From Pelagomonas calceolata (taxonomy: Eukaryota; Sar; Pelagophyceae; Pelagomonadales; Pelagomonadaceae): 64,000 bases of DNA. Both the position numbers and the translations under genes were made by a program. How positions within the stretch are numbered: the stretch's first letter is position 1; every line of letters starts with the position of its first letter. Below the pieces are notes generated by a model. The model saw only the letters and a program-made list of their open reading frames with translations. It was not told where the DNA came from and did no database searches. Location of the stretch: the NCBI GenBank assembly GCA_918797485.1, contig CAKKNE010000003.1:310001-374000 (forward strand). Direction: 5' to 3'. Below, one piece after another: positions 58,952 through 64,000 of the stretch.

Positions 58952-61900
58952 CTACCGCGGATAGTTACCCAAACTCTGGTACTGCCCGACGCAGTAGGCC
59001 CGCTGGATCAGTTCCCGCAACGTGCAGACCTTGCCCGTGTCCGTCTCCGCGCCGCACCGCTCGTCCCAGTGTTTTTGGGCCGTGCCCTGGACCTGCCACC
59101 CGCAGAACGCGAAGTGGTTCGAGGGAGATAAGTGGAGCTCGAAGCGCGGGTCCGCCGGATCACGTAACGACGCGTTCGCGAGCTTGAGGAGCCACGTGTC
59201 GTCAAGGTCGATCACGTCATCATCACCACCGAACATCACCAACGAGGGCGGCGCCACGGACCCCGGCGCCGCCGCGCCGCTCCGCGACGCCTCCGACGCC
59301 GCGAGGTGGTCCGCCAAGCCTTCGTCGACGTAGGCTAGAGCAGCTCGGTAGCGCGCCCGCGGCGCCGCGGGCGCCGTCGCCCTCTCGATAATCGCCTGGT
59401 GCTCGACGATGCCCTCCGCCGCGATGCCGTTGCGCGACCGCGGCGGGTGGACGATGCCGGGGTGCGGCCGCGGTTTTACGTCCACATCTCTAAACCATCG
59501 TCGGTTCACGATGTCTAGCCAATGTACCCGCCCGTCAAAGTACGATTGTGTGCCACCCGTCTCCGTGAAGCCGAAGCCGAGGCCGCCGAAGGCGTAGACG
59601 CCCCACGGTGTTAATACGGCAGCTTTTCCTAAAGGCGAGTACGCGCGCGGGTGGTCGGGTTCTGGCGTGAGCTCAGCCCAGGTATTCGTGATCAGATCGT
59701 ATCTAAATAGTGTCCGCGTCGGGTTCGGGTCCGTCGCGTTCCGCCCTCCCAGTATAAAGAGCTGGTCACCCGTGGACACGCCTAGACTACCGGCTCGGGC
59801 CGGTGGTCTCTGACCAAGACTATTGTTGACGTGCTCCCATCGATAAGTTCTCTGACAAAGCTCGAGTCTCGTGGTTAATTCCCACTCGGAGATGTTCCAG
59901 GTCGCTTTGTGCGGCCCGCCGTGGTCCGTAATTCGCAACGTCCACTTGCCGTTTGCAACCGCACCCTCGAATTCTGATAAGGAATCGACGGGTCGATACG
60001 TCCCACCGGTGCTGAACTTGGCATGATCTAGATCATCAATGGCAACCTTCGCGTCATCATCGAACTCCAGCCACTGGGGCTCGTCCCAGGCATGCTTGGT
60101 CCTCCCTCCAGTCTCCGGGTCGAAGGGGTACTCGCCCAAGGCCGACCCGTGCGCCGCCCAGCCCCATGTATTAAAAACGTCGCCATCTACACTTCGGTTG
60201 CTGAAGTCCTGCACTCGACCTTTTTCTGGCAATTGTAATTTCCTACACGGCGCCTCGTGGTCCGGCGCGAGTAACACGACGGGCCAGGAGTTGGCCACAG
60301 GTTTGTAGTAATTGGACGACCCGGACGTGGGGCCCGGTCCTAGTAATTCAATGGACAAGCTCTCGACGCAGGGGTGCTCCAACCGTATGCGCACGTCCAC
60401 ATCCCTAACGCACCACTCCTCATCAGCCGTGACGTTCACGTCGAAATGCAAAACATCAGCGTCCGGTAGATCGATGGGCTCGTCCACGGTCGAGTAAGAA
60501 GGCGTGCCGGCCCACGTCTGTATCTGCGGTTTTCCCGTATCTAATAACCATAAGTCATCATAGGCATGCGCCTGATCCGTGAATTCGTCGCGCATACCAC
60601 CGAACACGGCGATCTTGCCACCTAGTACAGTAGCGACGTGTCGTTCCCGAGGTGCTGGCCACGTCTGGTTCCGGGCCGGGAGGATGAGCTCCCACTCCAA
60701 CATACCCGTATCTAAGCGCCACAATTCGTTCGTCTCGCCCTGCCTCCTCGCACAATTGTCGTCCGCGCTCTCGTAGCCGAACCGTTCGCCCAACCGGAAC
60801 GACGCACCGACGGCGCCGTCGCACTCGTAGCCGTCGCCCGCGCCGCCGAACAGGAACGCGGCACCTAATTCATCTAAAGAAATGTTGCCGGCCTCGTACT
60901 CCTTTCGACCTCCTAATGTTGTTAACGTGTGGCCGCCGCGGCCGGAAGGTATTGTAGGCCTTGATTGGGACGGCGCGTCGCTCTCGCGCGTCGCATCGTC
61001 CGTGAGGTCATTTAACAGTCCTGTCTGGTCGCCTTTCGAGAAATGAGGAGTCTTCGCAACGGGTGATGCTCGTCCATAGCCCCCGTCCGCGTAGCGCCGC
61101 GGCACGGGGTGGACGCGCGCCCACGCGTCGGCCGGTTCCTTTCTCGTAATGACCTCGACGAACTGACCCGCGTGGGACGTGTCCGTGTGGTTCGCGCCTC
61201 TCAAACGAAAGCGATAAGTGGTATCCGGGTCCAGGCCGCCTACGGAAGCACCGCCCTGTTCAATTTTGTAGACCCCGACGAGCTGGAACTCGAGCGAGAT
61301 GCCCAGCGCCATCTCCACGTGGTATCTTTCCGCGAGGAAGGTTCTCGCAAAATCATTCATGGGCCATTGTAAGCTGACTGCGGTATGATTCGCGTCCACC
61401 ACAAACGGTTGCGGCGGCCGTTGCGCACCCCACACGTAATCTTGATGAAGCGACACGTGGGACTCGTTCACGAAAGCCGAGCCGCCCCCGCCGCCCCCCG
61501 CGTCGACGCCCGCGCCGCCGCCGCCGCCCCCGTAGAAGCCGCCTCCGCCACCGCCGCCGCCCTCCTTGCCCGCGGCGCCCTTGCCGCCCTTATATCGTAA
61601 CCCAACAGATGCGTCCTGGTCCGCGGGCTTGTCGAGCGTCTGAATCATAACCTCGCCCGTTCCTGCGTCCGTTAATACGCCCGCCGACGAGACTTCGTAG
61701 GCGCCATTTTTCCCAGGTCGGCCACCTTCCATAGCACCGCCGGTACCGCCCGTCGCTAAGGACGAATAGTCCGCGCCCGGGGCCATACCAAAATCTAAAT
61801 GTCTGTGTCGTGCCGGCTTACCTTCTAAATCTCGCGGGTCGCGCCCGTCGCGATCGTGGACCGACGTGCCACTCGGATCGCCCTCGACCGCCGAGTGCTC

Positions 61901-64000
61901 GTGGCGCCTCGCGTTGTAGGGGGCGATGTCCACGGGCGTCTCCAATCCTGGCGCCGAGCCGTTGCCTCCCACCATACCACCTCCCCCACCGCCGTGCGCG
62001 CAGCAGTAGTCCGTCGCGCCGCCGCCGCCGCCGCCGCCTGCGACCAACATCGTCTGGCCATTCAACCTCACCAGGGACATGCCGCCGCCGCCGCCGCCGC
62101 CCCACTCGCCCGCGCCGCCACTCGCACCGCCGTGCCACCCACCAACACCGGGTTTGCCTCTTACCGCTCCACCACCTCCACCCCCGACCAGGATCTCCAG
62201 CGCGTCGCCCGGCGTCACTGATAAAGAAGCCCGCGCGAAGCCGCCGCCGCCGCCGCGGCCCCAGAACCTATCGCGTTGGATGTAGTCGGTCTGCGACTCG
62301 GTCGCCCGCGACGTTTTGTTCTGCTCGCCGCGCCCGGCCCCCGCGCCGCCGCCCCCACCACCCCAGGCCTTGACGATCACGCGCCGCGCCCCGGGCCGCC
62401 CCGAATGTCGGGACGGCACGGCGTACGTCTGGGCCACGCGCGACGCGAAGAAGACCTGGCGGCTGTGCGGGATCGGATGCGCGGCGAGGCCCGTGTAGGC
62501 CGCTATCACTACTAACCCACCTCCACCATCTCCATCATTTTCTGCCGAATTCCATCCTGACACGCCGATACCTCCAACAGCGGCGCCTTGCACGTAGTCG
62601 GGGTCATTAGCTAAGGCAGGTCGGTAATCGACGGCCGTCCGCGCGTGCGACGTGCCGTCCGCGGCCCGTACTTTACTCCTTCCGGACAATTCGTAGACGC
62701 GCGCCGCGTCAGGAGTCTGGAGCCAGTCGCTCGGCTCGGACCACTCGCCTCCCTCCTCATCAACGAAGGCCCTCACGCGAACTCGGTAGTGCGTGTGCGG
62801 TTCGAGGTTGCGCACCCTTGCTTCCAGACTCTCTTTCAAAATTTCGGAAGAAGCTAACGACGTCCTCTCAATCAGAACCTCGGGGCCCTGCTCTTGCCTA
62901 TTCCATTTTTCAGACGTGCGCACGGACTCTCCCAATAATTGGGGGAACACGTTCGACGCCCTCAAGTCTTCTCCAGCGATGGCATCGGGGTCCTTGAAGT
63001 GGACGCGCCACTTGCCCGGGGATATTAACCGCACGGACACGCTCCCTTGCGACACAGCATCGAGCCCTTCCAGCGCCCGCACGACGTCGCCCGCCAGGCT
63101 CCCTCTGTGCAAATCCGTCGTGATCGTGCCCGTGTCGTAGGACCCTTTGACCGGTAGTCGCAACCGAAACGTGCCATCCACCCGACACGTCACGGTCTGG
63201 ACCTCGTCGCTCTGCGGCGTCTCCACGATGCTAATCGAGTTGTCCGCACGCTCCCACTGGTCCGGCGTGGAGAAGCCGTGGCCGCGCCAGGCCTGCGTTT
63301 CTAGGGAGAAGCGCCGCGCGTTCGTCGTGCCCGCCGCGGCCGGCAGCCACCGGACCTGCATCTCGTCTCCATCGAGTTCCAAAGCGGGCTTCGAGGGCGG
63401 CGGCGGCCGCGCGTCGCGCGTCACGTGGCCCGGCGGCGAGGCGCCCGACCAGGCACTCAAACCGGCCGCATTTCTCGCGCGGACACGTGCGACAACTTTT
63501 CGCTCCACATCCAAATCATCAATGGTCCGGGCCGCCCAGCCGCTCTCGTCGGCGGTCACTCTTCCCCCATCCAACCAGGTGTCGTCTCCCTCATACTTGT
63601 ACTGCACATCAAAAGCCGCCGCCGGCGCGGCGAACTCGGACTCCGTCTGGTCGGGCCGCGACGCGTATAGAGTGGCCGATCCTTGCCTGAACCGGGCGTC
63701 GCTCGGCACGGCCCAGACCGGCGCGATTGGTCTAGGAGGCGGCTCGACGGCGTCCAGGCGTCTATATGAAGACGGCTGCGAGGGCGGCGACCAGCCCGCC
63801 GCGTTGTGGGCCGAGATGCGAAAAGCATACAACCCGCCCGGTCTTTTCAAATTCTCGGCCCGATACGTACATAAAGGTGGGGGTGGCATGGGCTTATCAA
63901 AGTCGTGGCCCAGGTTCAGCTCGTGGTAGTTCCACTCGGCCGACCCGCACGGCTGGTAGTTCGACGCGCGCCAGACCTCGATACCGGCGCCGGGCCCCGA
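58952..64000 (-). CDS. Giant extracellular multidomain protein: FN3, Gly-rich, Kelch and P-domain (5' end outside window)
   Basis: The frame is open from the window edge to the stop at 58952, at least 1682 residues without an intron. Order from the N-terminal side (numbers from the first in-window Met at 63889): FN3 domains near 15-45 and 60-155 (YAFRISAHNAAGWSPPSQ, VARVRARNAAGLSAWSG); a further FN3 pair with a long insert to about 395; a Gly-rich region (about 500-850) with long Gly runs; another FN3 near 870-960 (TYRFRLRGANHTD); Kelch-type repeats (GGRKEYEAGN, FLFGGAGDGYE); a proprotein-convertase-type P domain around 1190-1330 (CVRDVDVRIRLEHPCVESL, WTLRITDHGGPHKATW); and more Kelch repeats (RAGSLGVSTGDQLFILGGRN). 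It is likely a secreted or cell-surface adhesive protein. Confidence 0.8.
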   Translation of the reverse strand, partial: SGPGAGIEVWRASNYQPCGSAEWNYHELNLGHDFDKPMPPPPLCTYRAENLKRPGGLYAFRISAHNAAGWSPPSQPSSYRRLDAVEPPPRPIAPVWAVPSDARFRQGSATLYASRPDQTESEFAAPAAAFDVQYKYEGDDTWLDGGRVTADESGWAARTIDDLDVERKVVARVRARNAAGLSAWSGASPPGHVTRDARPPPPSKPALELDGDEMQVRWLPAAAGTTNARRFSLETQAWRGHGFSTPDQWERADNSISIVETPQSDEVQTVTCRVDGTFRLRLPVKGSYDTGTITTDLHRGSLAGDVVRALEGLDAVSQGSVSVRLISPGKWRVHFKDPDAIAGEDLRASNVFPQLLGESVRTSEKWNRQEQGPEVLIERTSLASSEILKESLEARVRNLEPHTHYRVRVRAFVDEEGGEWSEPSDWLQTPDAARVYELSGRSKVRAADGTSHARTAVDYRPALANDPDYVQGAAVGGIGVSGWNSAENDGDGGGGLVVIAAYTGLAAHPIPHSRQVFFASRVAQTYAVPSRHSGRPGARRVIVKAWGGGGGGAGAGRGEQNKTSRATESQTDYIQRDRFWGRGGGGGFARASLSVTPGDALEILVGGGGGGAVRGKPGVGGWHGGASGGAGEWGGGGGGGMSLVRLNGQTMLVAGGGGGGGATDYCCAHGGGGGGMVGGNGSAPGLETPVDIAPYNARRHEHSAVEGDPSGTSVHDRDGRDPRDLEGKPARHRHLDFGMAPGADYSSLATGGTGGAMEGGRPGKNGAYEVSSAGVLTDAGTGEVMIQTLDKPADQDASVGLRYKGGKGAAGKEGGGGGGGGFYGGGGGGAGVDAGGGGGGSAFVNESHVSLHQDYVWGAQRPPQPFVVDANHTAVSLQWPMNDFARTFLAERYHVEMALGISLEFQLVGVYKIEQGGASVGGLDPDTTYRFRLRGANHTDTSHAGQFVEVITRKEPADAWARVHPVPRRYADGGYGRASPVAKTPHFSKGDQTGLLNDLTDDATRESDAPSQSRPTIPSGRGGHTLTTLGGRKEYEAGNISLDELGAAFLFGGAGDGYECDGAVGASFRLGERFGYESADDNCARRQGETNELWRLDTGMLEWELILPARNQTWPAPRERHVATVLGGKIAVFGGMRDEFTDQAHAYDDLWLLDTGKPQIQTWAGTPSYSTVDEPIDLPDADVLHFDVNVTADEEWCVRDVDVRIRLEHPCVESLSIELLGPGPTSGSSNYYKPVANSWPVVLLAPDHEAPCRKLQLPEKGRVQDFSNRSVDGDVFNTWGWAAHGSALGEYPFDPETGGRTKHAWDEPQWLEFDDDAKVAIDDLDHAKFSTGGTYRPVDSLSEFEGAVANGKWTLRITDHGGPHKATWNISEWELTTRLELCQRTYRWEHVNNSLGQRPPARAGSLGVSTGDQLFILGGRNATDPNPTRTLFRYDLITNTWAELTPEPDHPRAYSPLGKAAVLTPWGVYAFGGLGFGFTETGGTQSYFDGRVHWLDIVNRRWFRDVDVKPRPHPGIVHPPRSRNGIAAEGIVEHQAIIERATAPAAPRARYRAALAYVDEGLADHLAASEASRSGAAAPGSVAPPSLVMFGGDDDVIDLDDTWLLKLANASLRDPADPRFELHLSPSNHFAFCGWQVQGTAQKHWDERCGAETDTGKVCTLRELIQRAYCVGQYQSLGNYPR

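Noticed and set aside
1-64000. Search for transposase, integrase, reverse transcriptase or virus-like genes
   Set aside because: None seen. The introner elements here are non-autonomous and carry no coding capacity, so any mobilising enzyme must lie elsewhere.

Overview
This is a window of GC-rich nuclear DNA from a photosynthetic eukaryote. The best match is a stramenopile (heterokont) alga of the pelagophyte type, such as Aureococcus or Pelagomonas. Nuclear genes are present (SMC1 cohesin, myosin, VPS23/TSG101, RPA3, FIP1, dynein light chain). Many small proteins carry N-terminal signal or transit peptides that suggest a complex plastid, two of them with a second twin-arginine signal. Short introns look like introner elements, the intron-making DNA transposons described for Aureococcus and Micromonas. 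The organism is inferred from these traits; no sequence search was possible.

Layout: about 36 genes are packed on both strands with gaps of 100-700 bases, often as divergent pairs. 1-12k: HMG-box protein, TFIIS-like protein, La-module membrane protein, EF-hand protein, a pseudouridine-synthase/2OG-oxygenase/FkbM fusion, cyclophilin and a plastid membrane protein. 12-28k: BTB/T1 protein, RelA-SpoT-like/TPR protein, mitochondrial-carrier protein, unknown protein, lumenal aldo-keto reductase relative, FIP1, Flower/TVP18-like protein, a TDP2-PNKP fusion, zinc transporter and a lumenal WW-like protein. 28-39k: SMC1, myosin with a SAM tail and plastid YGGT protein. 39-52k: coiled-coil protein, RPA3, VPS23, archaeal-type 3-dehydroquinate synthase, SR/SAP protein and an eight-repeat Tudor-like protein. 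52-64k: DUF4262-MYND protein, plastid triosephosphate isomerase, nitronate monooxygenase, membrane protein, 2OG oxygenase overlapping a small gene, dynein light chain, and a partial giant extracellular protein.

Two window-wide signals stand out. First, all 14 introns I could place end in the same acceptor, RCRCAG|G, with no pyrimidine tract. Three are flanked by 8-bp target duplications (two perfect, one 7 of 8), and the donor lies in the duplicated target 8 nt before a C(A/T)G terminal inverted repeat. Most or all introns here therefore look transposon-derived. Second, a 19-24 bp element (CTAGTGTCTTAC, 3-5 bases, CGCTAGC) recurs about 11 times in 64 kb, almost always 45-270 bp upstream of start codons. 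It looks like a shared promoter element that I do not recognise. Several multidomain fusions look new: TruA-like/2OG/FkbM, UBA/TDP2/PNKP phosphatase, and RS/tripled CysRS-like/His-rich/SAP.
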